Assembly (NCBI GenBank): GCA_047632015.1
Contig: JBLIBC010000025.1
Location: 1-17,088 of the forward strand
Length of the DNA stretch: 17,088 bases
Source: JBLIAZ01 sp047632015
Lineage (GTDB): Bacteria; Bacteroidota; Bacteroidia; Flavobacteriales_C; GCA-002722245
Direction: 5' to 3'
Shown here: piece after piece, positions 7,864 through 15,403 of the stretch
Layout of the letters: each line of letters starts with the position of its first letter
Numbering within the stretch: the first letter of the stretch is position 1
Notes under the pieces: generated by a model
The model's database searches: none
Seen by the model: only the letters and a program-made list of their open reading frames with translations
What the model was told of the DNA's origin: nothing
Program-made: the position numbers and the translations under genes

Positions 7864-7980
7864 TTACTTTCTTAACTTATATAACATCTTTGGATGATTC
7901 ATTAAAGCTCCTAAAAATGCTTTCTCAGAATGATAAGGCAAACCAAACTTCGTAACTGTTGCTTGTATAATCTTGGACAC
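7864..7980 (-). pseudogene. 38-codon fragment resembling the C-terminus of a lost gene
   Basis: The minus-strand frame from a GTG at 7980, directly after an in-frame TAG, runs 38 codons to a TAA at 7864. The peptide contains 'KFGLPYHSEKAFLGALMNHP' and ends 'KMLYKLRK'. It has the mixed composition and basic amphipathic ending of a natural protein C-terminus rather than of random AT-rich translation. There is no evident ribosome-binding context, and it begins only 17 bp after the stop of the sigma operon's second gene. I do not recognise the family. It could be the end of a gene whose body was lost when this junction formed, a genuine small ORF, or a chance frame. Confidence 0.3.
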
Positions 7981-7997
7981 CTAAGAGGTCAAGTCAA

Positions 7998-9674
7998 TTA
8001 TCTTTTATTAGGCATGAAGTTGAATACTAATCCTACTTGGTGTAAGCTTAAGTTTTTAGCTAATTGATCAACCATTGATTTTGTTTGACCATAAGAGTAT
8101 GAGACTCTCAATATGTCATTGTCGTAACCTAAGCTTAATAAATACTCGTTATTAAATGAATAACTTGTTCCAATGAATAATCGACTAAGCTCTACCACAT
8201 TCGATAACCAAACCTTATCATACCCTCCTACTTTTATAAAATGAAGTGAAGGTGATAAAATTAAAAACTCCATATCCTTTATTGGAACTAAACTCCCTCC
8301 TACTTGAGCAGTTAATTTCCCTGGCACTTTAATGTTGTCACTTATTCCATCAAAATCATAATTAGCACCTAATAAATGATCATATGCGAACCCAACGAAT
8401 AACTTAGATGTGTTTAATAACAATCCAAAGCCCAAGTTACTGTAACTTGCCGAAGACGTACTCTGCTGATCCCCATTGGCATCACTTTTAACATTCAGTA
8501 CTCCTGTTCTCGAATCAACTAATTGTCCAGTTTTGATTTGACTCCACGCTACATTTTTTTGATAATGACCATATTTCACAGCTGGCTCTACAGTGGTTTT
8601 CCCGAACAAGATGAATTTTGGAGAGTAAATTAATTCTGCCCCTTTCGTTGAAAATTTATTATGTCCAAGCACGTCACTTGTCACCACTACGCCAACTCCC
8701 CCTCGTAATGCTTTTACATAACTGTCAAGGGATAAAGTATGAGTATTGTAATTGTCATTCAACTCAGGCCATTCGTAATTATAATTGTAATTCAATCGCA
8801 ACCCTTTACCGTTACCTGCAAACGAAGGGTTCATTGCTAAACCTACCCCGTTAGGTAATACAAAAAATGGATCTTTTTCATTTTGAAACTTCAACTCATT
8901 TTTATCGTATTTTTGAAATTTACTTCTTACTTTTTTAATCCGAGGCGTGCTCAACAATTCAGCAACGCTGCTGGTTTCTAATCCAATTTTTATGTTGGTG
9001 TAACTTGAGTTCTCAGCAAGTGCATTCTTTAAAACAGTATTAGCAGTTAAACTGTTAACTACTGAGGTGTTCTTTATAGTAGGATTTAATGCTGCTGTAG
9101 TTTGATTCCCTCTAGCAAGAGCATTATTTAAATTAATTTTTCCACCTGTTTGAGCGTTGTTTTGTCCTCCAGAAGAATTTGAAGAAGAATTTTGTGGCGA
9201 TGTATTAATAGTAGTTGTATTCACTGAAACCACATTCTTCATTTTATCGTCAACAACTTTTTCGTTGTCAGCAATTACCTCATTCGAATTGTTCCCGTAA
9301 ACAGCTTCGTCCTTTGTTTGCTTGGTATCCTGAGCATCTTTAGCCTCTGTATCAGCAACACTTTCCTTTGTTCCGTCATTCAACTTCTGAAACAATCCGA
9401 AACTCAATCCCGTTCCAACTAATAACATCAATAAACCTGCTTTCCATCTTCCAAACAAAGCCGATTTACCCGTTTTTTCATTAACAAGTAATTCGTCAAC
9501 CCTGTCATATGTAAATTCTTCTTGTGGTAAATATGATTTTTCCCAAGCATCAAAATCAGTTTTATAGTCTGGGTTTTTATCAACGAATTGTTCAAGCTCA
9601 GTTTTTTCTGAATTTGTTAACTCACCCTCAAAATAGTCGAACAATTTCTCCTCTATGTTGTTCTTATTTATCAT
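7998..9674 (-). CDS. anti-sigma-like domain fused through TM and linker to PorP/SprF-like barrel
   Basis: A 558-residue protein with four parts in one intact frame. (1) Residues 1-72 are a soluble acidic helical domain opening 'EEKLFDYFEGELTNSEKTEL', as in the cytoplasmic domains of many Bacteroidota anti-sigma factors. (2) One hydrophobic helix spans about 79-95, preceded by 'GRWK', so the N-terminus should stay inside. (3) A low-complexity region of D, K, N, S and T runs to about 265. (4) A C-terminal domain from about 270 contains 'GVGLAMNPSFAGNGKGLRLNY', here marked by NPSFAG (282-287), then 'YNYEWPELNDNYNTHTLS', 'GGVGVVVTSDVLG' (325-337) and 'SNLGFGLLL', ending 'LVFNFMPNKR'. Part 4 fits the PorP/SprF family of T9SS-associated outer membrane barrels. 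The gene lies 21 bp behind an ECF sigma gene. Proposed role: trans-envelope anti-sigma factor. The domain reading is from motifs only. Confidence 0.8.
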   Translation of the reverse strand: MINKNNIEEKLFDYFEGELTNSEKTELEQFVDKNPDYKTDFDAWEKSYLPQEEFTYDRVDELLVNEKTGKSALFGRWKAGLLMLLVGTGLSFGLFQKLNDGTKESVADTEAKDAQDTKQTKDEAVYGNNSNEVIADNEKVVDDKMKNVVSVNTTTINTSPQNSSSNSSGGQNNAQTGGKINLNNALARGNQTTAALNPTIKNTSVVNSLTANTVLKNALAENSSYTNIKIGLETSSVAELLSTPRIKKVRSKFQKYDKNELKFQNEKDPFFVLPNGVGLAMNPSFAGNGKGLRLNYNYNYEWPELNDNYNTHTLSLDSYVKALRGGVGVVVTSDVLGHNKFSTKGAELIYSPKFILFGKTTVEPAVKYGHYQKNVAWSQIKTGQLVDSRTGVLNVKSDANGDQQSTSSASYSNLGFGLLLNTSKLFVGFAYDHLLGANYDFDGISDNIKVPGKLTAQVGGSLVPIKDMEFLILSPSLHFIKVGGYDKVWLSNVVELSRLFIGTSYSFNNEYLLSLGYDNDILRVSYSYGQTKSMVDQLAKNLSLHQVGLVFNFMPNKR

Positions 9675-9695
9675 TCTTGTATTCTTAGTCCTTTT

Positions 9696-10184
9696 TTAAT
9701 CTTTTAATATGGTCAAATCCTTGATTTGTTCCTTTACTTTTTTTCTAGCTCTGAATAAATACACTTTTACTTGTGATTCATTCAAGTCCATTATCTCTCC
9801 TATTTCTTTATAGTTGTATCCTTCATAGTCCCTTAACAACAAAATCGATTTATGTTGCTCTGGCAATACAGCTAATGCCTTGTCAATTATCTCTTTTAAT
9901 TCAAATACATGCTTATCATCCTTACCTCTGTCAATTTGCAGCGCGTCCAAGCTACTCATCCTTCCACTCTTTTTAACAAAATTAATCAAGGCGTTGTGTG
10001 CAGTAGTGAAAAGCCAAGATTTAGCTTTGGGCGTTTCCACTTTTCCCCTGTTAATCCATAATTTCATGAACGATTCTTGAACAATATCATTACTGTCTTC
10101 ACGGTTTCGTAAGGATTTGAAAACATATCCAAACAACCGATGACTTAAGGTTTCAACCGCAGTATTGTACTCTTGGTCAGTCAA
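9696..10184 (-). CDS. ECF sigma factor (RpoE-like) with TTG start
   Basis: A 162-residue sigma-70 family protein of the ECF type. Region 2 spans about 12-72 and includes 'DSNDIVQESFMKLW' and 'AKSWLFTTAHNALINFVKK', which bind the -10 element and core polymerase. Region 4 spans about 98-150 and includes 'LPEQHKSILLLRDYEGYNYK' and the helix-turn-helix 'SQVKVYLFRARKKVKEQI', which binds the -35 element. There is no region 1 or 3, as expected. The start must be TTG at 10184: an in-frame TAA lies two codons upstream and the next ATG is at residue 40, inside region 2. It is the first gene of a two-gene unit with the membrane-spanning anti-sigma-like protein 21 bp downstream. The target promoters are not visible; a possible -33/-7 pair upstream (10287-10289 and 10256-10264) is too loose to annotate. 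Confidence 0.9.
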   Translation of the reverse strand: MTDQEYNTAVETLSHRLFGYVFKSLRNREDSNDIVQESFMKLWINRGKVETPKAKSWLFTTAHNALINFVKKSGRMSSLDALQIDRGKDDKHVFELKEIIDKALAVLPEQHKSILLLRDYEGYNYKEIGEIMDLNESQVKVYLFRARKKVKEQIKDLTILKD

Positions 10185-10325
10185 TAGTTAAGTCAAATTA
10201 AGAAGCGTAATAACAGTGTTCATAGTTAGAAACAATTGTAAGATAAAAAAGTTACAAAAAATATTAAATATTGATTATTTTTCCCCAACTTTAAAGCAGG
10301 TATTAAAAGAACTAAAACAGATAAT

Positions 10326-10652
10326 ATGGGATTCACAGACAATTTTGAAAAAACACTAAAAGACTTTTTCTTTGCAAAGCACCCTAGGCAAATAAAAAAG
10401 ATCCCCGAAATCATGACGGAATTTAAGGGGCAAGAACGAGCAGTAATGTTGCATCTATGTAAAAAGTACAAGGTTAACCCAAACACTATTGATGGACTAA
10501 GTAACTCCGCACCTCTTGCTGCTGTTACGGAAGAAGTGGTTGAAGTGGTAGAGAAAATTGAAGAACCAGTTGTTGCTGAAGCTGCTCCAATCGAAGACGC
10601 TATACAGGAAGAACCAATAGACGAATATGAGTCTGAGGAAAAAGAAAAATAA
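10326..10652 (+). CDS. hypothetical small protein with acidic C-terminal tail
   Basis: A 108-residue protein I cannot assign to a family. Residues 1-55 are a basic, helical region containing 'FFFAKHPRQIKKIPEIMTEF' and 'ERAVMLHLCKKYKV', with one cysteine at 47. From about 65 it becomes an almost purely E/V/A/P/D tail ending 'EYESEEKEK'. There is no signal peptide or membrane segment, so it is likely cytosolic. The two-part charge pattern would suit binding to a nucleic acid or a protein partner, but that is inference. It starts 141 bp from the divergent sigma gene, so the two could share regulation, and it ends 6 bp from the stop of fmt. The ATG at 10326 is preceded by an A-rich leader, which fits a Bacteroidota start. 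Confidence 0.65.
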   Translation: MGFTDNFEKTLKDFFFAKHPRQIKKIPEIMTEFKGQERAVMLHLCKKYKVNPNTIDGLSNSAPLAAVTEEVVEVVEKIEEPVVAEAAPIEDAIQEEPIDEYESEEKEK

Positions 10653-10658
10653 TTCCTT

Positions 10659-11624
10659 CTAAATAAAACGACAGCCGGCGAGGTCTCTCCCTCTTAAAAA
10701 ATCGGCTGTTTCCATTCTTTTTTTACCTTCTGGCTGCAGTGCTAGTATCTGAACAGCCCCTGAAACACAAAATATTTTCAGAAAAGTCTTTTGATCAGTT
10801 GCAATTTGCCCCTGTGTTCCTTGTTCATCACAAAATTCAGATTTAAACAATTTTATTTTCATTTTTTTTCCGCTAGGAAAACTCAATATGGAAAAAGCAG
10901 CTGGATAAGGCGACAAGCCTCTTATTAAATTATGAACTTCGATTCCTGTCTTAGACCAAGACACTTCACATGTTGCTTTAAATATTTTTGGCGCTTTTTT
11001 TATTTCACCTGAAACTTCCACTTCACTTTGAGGCACCGCTTTGACTCCTCCACTTTCAATTCGCTGAATCGTTTTTAAAACCAACTCAGCACCAACGCCC
11101 ATTAATTGATCATGTACATCTCCCACGGTGTCGTTTTTGCCAATGCTAATTTTTTTGTGATCAATCAATTCTCCAGTGTCAATTTTATCAGCTAAAAAAA
11201 AGGTGGTAACTCCTGTTTCTTTCTCGCCATTAATAACAGCCCAATTTAAAGGAGCTGCGCCTCGATAATGTGGTAGGATGGACCCGTGTAAGTTAAAAGT
11301 TCCTAATTCAGGAAGTCCCCATAGTTCTTCTGGCATTTTTCGGAAAGCGACAACCACAATTAAATTAACTTTTAAACTTTTCAGCTCATCAATAAAGTCA
11401 GCACTTTTTAAATCGGTAGGTTGCATCACTTTGATGCCAAGTTTAACCGCCGATTTTTTAACGTCTGACTCCTGTAACTTGTACCCACGACCAGCAGGCT
11501 TGTCAGCCACTGTGACAACACCCACCACGTTGTATCCATTTTCAACAATGATTTCCAACGAAGGAACTGCGAACCCCGGGGTTCCCATAAACACAATATT
11601 TAGCGGCTTTTTTGTTGAACTCAT
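10659..11624 (-). CDS. fmt: methionyl-tRNA formyltransferase
   Basis: A 321-residue enzyme that formylates the methionine on initiator tRNA using 10-formyl-tetrahydrofolate, in the cytosol. The N-terminal Rossmann-like domain opens 'IVFMGTPGFAVPSLE'. The catalytic set is N111 and H113 in 'FNLHGSILPHYRGAAP', and D149 in 'DKIDTGELI', each three residues beyond the known positions in the E. coli enzyme. 'HNLIRGLSPYPAAF' at 231-244 marks the C-terminal OB-fold domain, which runs to 'LAGCRFI'. The length matches the family. The usual neighbour def is absent from this window. The gene converges with the small acidic protein gene (6 bp between stops) and diverges from the TraB/GumN gene. Confidence 0.97.
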   Translation of the reverse strand: MSSTKKPLNIVFMGTPGFAVPSLEIIVENGYNVVGVVTVADKPAGRGYKLQESDVKKSAVKLGIKVMQPTDLKSADFIDELKSLKVNLIVVVAFRKMPEELWGLPELGTFNLHGSILPHYRGAAPLNWAVINGEKETGVTTFFLADKIDTGELIDHKKISIGKNDTVGDVHDQLMGVGAELVLKTIQRIESGGVKAVPQSEVEVSGEIKKAPKIFKATCEVSWSKTGIEVHNLIRGLSPYPAAFSILSFPSGKKMKIKLFKSEFCDEQGTQGQIATDQKTFLKIFCVSGAVQILALQPEGKKRMETADFLRGRDLAGCRFI

Positions 11625-11768
11625 ACCGCGAAATTAATTGAAAATTATGAACCGGAACAAGTATTAAAAAAGTATTATTCAATTCTGTTTTTAATTGTGC
11701 AATTGGTATTATTGCGTACACATGTAACTAAAGACTTAACGAGCGTTACAGGTTCATAAATATACTAC

Positions 11769-14700
11769 ATGAAAAAACTATTCGTCCTCATACTATTAAT
11801 TGCTGCTAGTATTAATTCGTTTGGACAATCCAAAGACCAAAGTTTACTTTGGGAAATATCTGGAAATGGATTAAAGTCTCCTTCCTTTTTGTACGGAACC
11901 ATGCATGTCAGTAACAAAATTGCCTTTCACTTAGCCGACTCCTTTTTTATTGCCCTAGATAATGCCGACATAATCGCTTTAGAATCTGATCCAGGAAAAT
12001 GGATGGAAGAAATGTTCGCTTCGAAATCGGCGATGGTGATGAATGGTTACAGCAAGTATTTGAATTTCAGTGGAGACAAAAACTTTTATGAGGGATTAAG
12101 CGACCTAGAAGAGCCGGAAAAAAAAACACTGATGGCAGCATTGCGTGACAAACACTCTTTGCAAAATGGCTTTTTATACCGTGGTTCCATGTTTGAAGAT
12201 GAATATGAAGAAAGTACTTACTTGGATTTGTTCATCTATCAATATGGAAAGAAAAACGGCATTAAAGTCCTAAACCTGGAGGATCACGAACAAACGAATA
12301 TCCTTCAAATTAAATCCATGATTCCGGATCCTGATGAAGACGAAGAAGAAAAAAAGAAAAAAAACAAAAAGAAAAAGAATTACTATTCTCAGTGGAATGA
12401 AGACATGACAGTGAGGGAAGCTTTGGAGGAGGCATACCGAAATGGTGAAGTAAACGTCATTGATTCCATCATGAAACTGACAGCTCATTCGGACAATTAC
12501 ATGAAGTACTTTTTGTACAAAAGGAATGAAATCATGGCGCGCGGTATGGACAGCCTGATGAAAACCAACAAACTTTTTGTAGGAATAGGAGCAGCTCACC
12601 TTGCTGGTAAAGAAGGAGTTATTCAAATGATGAAAGACTACGGTTATACTGTACGACCTGTTTCAAGAGAAATTACAGATTACGCTAAAAAGAAAAAGGA
12701 AAAAATAGAAGAGACATTTTTACCGGTCCCTTTCACAGCTCAAACGACACACGATGGTTACATAACTGTTAATGTCCCTGGTAAACTTTTCGAGACACCA
12801 GGAAAAAAAGGTGACATCCAATACTTTTATCCAGAAATGACAAATGGTGGGTACTTTTTTATCCGTCGATTCAATACGTTTTCACCAGTTCATAAGGGGG
12901 ATAAAAATAAATGGCAAGAGAAACTCGACTCTTTACTTTTTGAAAACATAGAAGGTAAAATTGTAGAGGAAAAAGAGATTACCATAAGTGGGTTTCCTGC
13001 CAAAGATGTCCTTAACAAAACCAGAAAAGGTGATTTTCAACGTCGTTTAATAGTATACACGCCTTTAGAAATTATTTTCTTTAAAATGAGCGGAGCTGGA
13101 GAATGGGTTAAAGAATATGGCGATCAATTCTTTTCGTCTATTAAGTTAAACTCCAAAGAAAAAAAGCAATTCTTATACAAGGGTCACTTAAACGACTACT
13201 CAATAACATTCCCAACACCACCAATCCACAATGTACATGCTGAAAAATTATATGATGCACCAAGACATTGCATCCAATCTTATTTAGAAAAAGACAGTTC
13301 TTATTATATGCTTTTGAGCAGCTACATCAATGACATAGGGTATATTGAGGAGGATAGTTTTGAAGTGAAATTCATCATCAAAACCTTATTTGAACAACTT
13401 GACTCAGCAGATGTTGCCTATATAAAACTTGACAGCACTAACAGCAAATCAGCTATTGGAAAAGCTAGTCATGAAAGATCCGATATTTATGCTAAAGCTG
13501 TGTTACATAGAAACTTTTATTTTTTACTAATGGTTAAAGGGTCTGAAAAGCAAGCAAATACATTTTTTGACGGATTCAAATATGAAGGGGAATTCCGTGA
13601 AGATGAATATTTCAACTACAATGACACGATATTAAACTATACTGTAAAAACTCCTGTTGCTCCGGAAAAACTAGAAGACATATTATTTTCGGTCAGACAA
13701 CAAAGACGAAATAAAAACAAAGACGATTGGAACTCTGTTAAAGCTCGTAGGTACTTTGATTACGACAACACAAAGGAATCATTTTCGGTACACAGCTACA
13801 AATACAATGATTATTTTCAAAAGAAATCGCTTGATGAATATTGGGAAGATGAATTAAAACCTTATTCAACCAATGACATGATCATCACTAGCAAAGTAAT
13901 TGATAACAATGATACAATTCCTACTGCTCATATGATCCTAGCGGACACAAACAGCACTAAGATTGTAGAAGTAAAAAAGTTCTTGAACCAAGGTGTATTG
14001 TTCACCATCAAAAGTAGCTACGATTCGTTGAGTCCTAAATCAAAATTTGTAGATACATTTTTTAAAACCTTTTCTCCTACCAGAGACACTCTGTATGGTA
14101 AACATGTACTCGCAAGTAGTGCCGATTTATTTTTTGACGACCTAAGGAGTCTTGACAGCTTACGGATGAAAAAAGCGGTTGAGCTTGTTGATCAAATTAC
14201 TTTTGAGGAACGACACATAGACAGCATGTTGTGGTACATCAGGAATTTTGAATTCCCGGAAGAAGATGAGGAAGGAACTAAAGTATACCTAATTAGAGAG
14301 TTGGGTTATGTAGAATCAACTCTAGGCATTAAGCCTCTTGCTGAACTGTACGAAAGTAGTGACGAAGATCATGAAGAACAATTTGCGGCATTAAAAGGTT
14401 TAGCCAACATCAGCACTAAACAATCTTATAAGGTGATGACCAACTTATTAATTAACAACCCCCCAATCGCAAGCTCTAGTTCGTCGATTTCACACTTATT
14501 CAATTATTTTGATGACAGCTTAAAGTTAAGTCGTAAAATATATCCAAAAGTATGGGATCTAATGCTTTACGATAAGTACAGGGATCCTATTTATGACTTA
14601 TCCGTTACGATGTTAGACAGTAGCCATATCAAGGGTAAATCATATAAAAAAATGAGACCTCTGATTTTAAGGGAGGCTAAGAGTCTAGTTCAAAAAAAGA

Positions 14701-15395
14701 GCTCCTACGAAAGTAGCATGAAGCTGTCTGGAAGAGATTATTACTATAAAAGTGGTGAACGTGTTAATTATAGCACCTTTATAATTGATCAATTCCCGGT
14801 GACTAAATACATGAAGCTCCTCGCTCCTTTTTATACAAAGGACAAATCTGTTAAAAAGTTTTTTGATAAAATATTTCAGTCGGATAATAACCGAAAAAGG
14901 TTTATCGCTTCGGTGGTTTTATTGCAAAACAATTTGAACGTTCCCGATTCAGTAATCAAAGTACTGACCACATCTGAAACGTATCAATACCCATTGTACA
15001 GGGAATTAACTACCTTAAAAAAACTGTCTCTTTTTGATGGCTCAGTAGTTAGTCATGAAAAAATGGCGAAATCTATTTTATATGCAGGTTCAAGCGCTAT
15101 TGATGAAGAAGAAGACAGCATTAACTACGTAAAATCGGTTCAGTTTAAAGAAAGTGAGAACGAAGGGAGCTTGTACTTTTACAAAAGCGAAAGCAGTTAT
15201 GGCAGTAAGTGGTTCCTTCACTATGCAGGAATCATGTCCGCTGATACTACAAAAATTAATACTGAAATTGACTTTGATTTCATTGACCGAAAAATTACCG
15301 TGTACAATGAAAAAGACATCGATGAAGAAATAAATAAAATAGTAGCAGAGTTGTATTTACGAAATAGAAAGAGAGCTAGAAAACACAGCTATTAA
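11769..15395 (+). CDS. large secreted TraB/GumN-domain protein with repeats
   Basis: A 1208-residue protein. Residues 1-20 form a signal peptide ending 'SFGQ'. Residues 25-300 are a TraB/GumN domain (PF01963, related to TIKI proteases) with 'LLWEISGNGLKSPSFLYGTMH' features, namely GTMH (43-46), 'ALES' (70-73) and 'FVGIGAAHLAGKEGV' (270-284). A charged tract of D/E then K interrupts it at about 188-203. Behind it I see three divergent modules, about 328-460, 472-605 and 618-769. Each starts with a short 'Y(I/S/T)(T/I/V)xxP'-like strand and ends with 'QFFSSI', 'TFFDGF' or 'TFFKTF'. Residues about 790-1100 look helical and HEAT-like, for example 'HEEQFAALKGLANISTKQSY'. The family as a whole is thought to be metal-dependent peptidases, but no activity can be claimed for this one. 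It is probably periplasmic or surface-exposed, and monocistronic. Confidence 0.8.
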   Translation: MKKLFVLILLIAASINSFGQSKDQSLLWEISGNGLKSPSFLYGTMHVSNKIAFHLADSFFIALDNADIIALESDPGKWMEEMFASKSAMVMNGYSKYLNFSGDKNFYEGLSDLEEPEKKTLMAALRDKHSLQNGFLYRGSMFEDEYEESTYLDLFIYQYGKKNGIKVLNLEDHEQTNILQIKSMIPDPDEDEEEKKKKNKKKKNYYSQWNEDMTVREALEEAYRNGEVNVIDSIMKLTAHSDNYMKYFLYKRNEIMARGMDSLMKTNKLFVGIGAAHLAGKEGVIQMMKDYGYTVRPVSREITDYAKKKKEKIEETFLPVPFTAQTTHDGYITVNVPGKLFETPGKKGDIQYFYPEMTNGGYFFIRRFNTFSPVHKGDKNKWQEKLDSLLFENIEGKIVEEKEITISGFPAKDVLNKTRKGDFQRRLIVYTPLEIIFFKMSGAGEWVKEYGDQFFSSIKLNSKEKKQFLYKGHLNDYSITFPTPPIHNVHAEKLYDAPRHCIQSYLEKDSSYYMLLSSYINDIGYIEEDSFEVKFIIKTLFEQLDSADVAYIKLDSTNSKSAIGKASHERSDIYAKAVLHRNFYFLLMVKGSEKQANTFFDGFKYEGEFREDEYFNYNDTILNYTVKTPVAPEKLEDILFSVRQQRRNKNKDDWNSVKARRYFDYDNTKESFSVHSYKYNDYFQKKSLDEYWEDELKPYSTNDMIITSKVIDNNDTIPTAHMILADTNSTKIVEVKKFLNQGVLFTIKSSYDSLSPKSKFVDTFFKTFSPTRDTLYGKHVLASSADLFFDDLRSLDSLRMKKAVELVDQITFEERHIDSMLWYIRNFEFPEEDEEGTKVYLIRELGYVESTLGIKPLAELYESSDEDHEEQFAALKGLANISTKQSYKVMTNLLINNPPIASSSSSISHLFNYFDDSLKLSRKIYPKVWDLMLYDKYRDPIYDLSVTMLDSSHIKGKSYKKMRPLILREAKSLVQKKSSYESSMKLSGRDYYYKSGERVNYSTFIIDQFPVTKYMKLLAPFYTKDKSVKKFFDKIFQSDNNRKRFIASVVLLQNNLNVPDSVIKVLTTSETYQYPLYRELTTLKKLSLFDGSVVSHEKMAKSILYAGSSAIDEEEDSINYVKSVQFKESENEGSLYFYKSESSYGSKWFLHYAGIMSADTTKINTEIDFDFIDRKITVYNEKDIDEEINKIVAELYLRNRKRARKHSY

Positions 15396-15403
15396 AGGTG
15401 AAT

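Noticed and set aside
10671..10709. Inverted repeat ACAGCCG / CGGCTGT near the fmt 3' end, considered as a terminator.
   Set aside because: The stem is only seven bp with a 25-nt loop and no clean T tract after it on the plus strand. On the minus strand it would end fmt mRNA before its stop codon. The arms are ordinary fmt codons.
11703..11732. TTG, 19-bp spacer and TAACTAAA upstream of the TraB/GumN gene, considered as a promoter.
   Set aside because: The spacing is ideal but the -7 box matches only half of the fixed positions.
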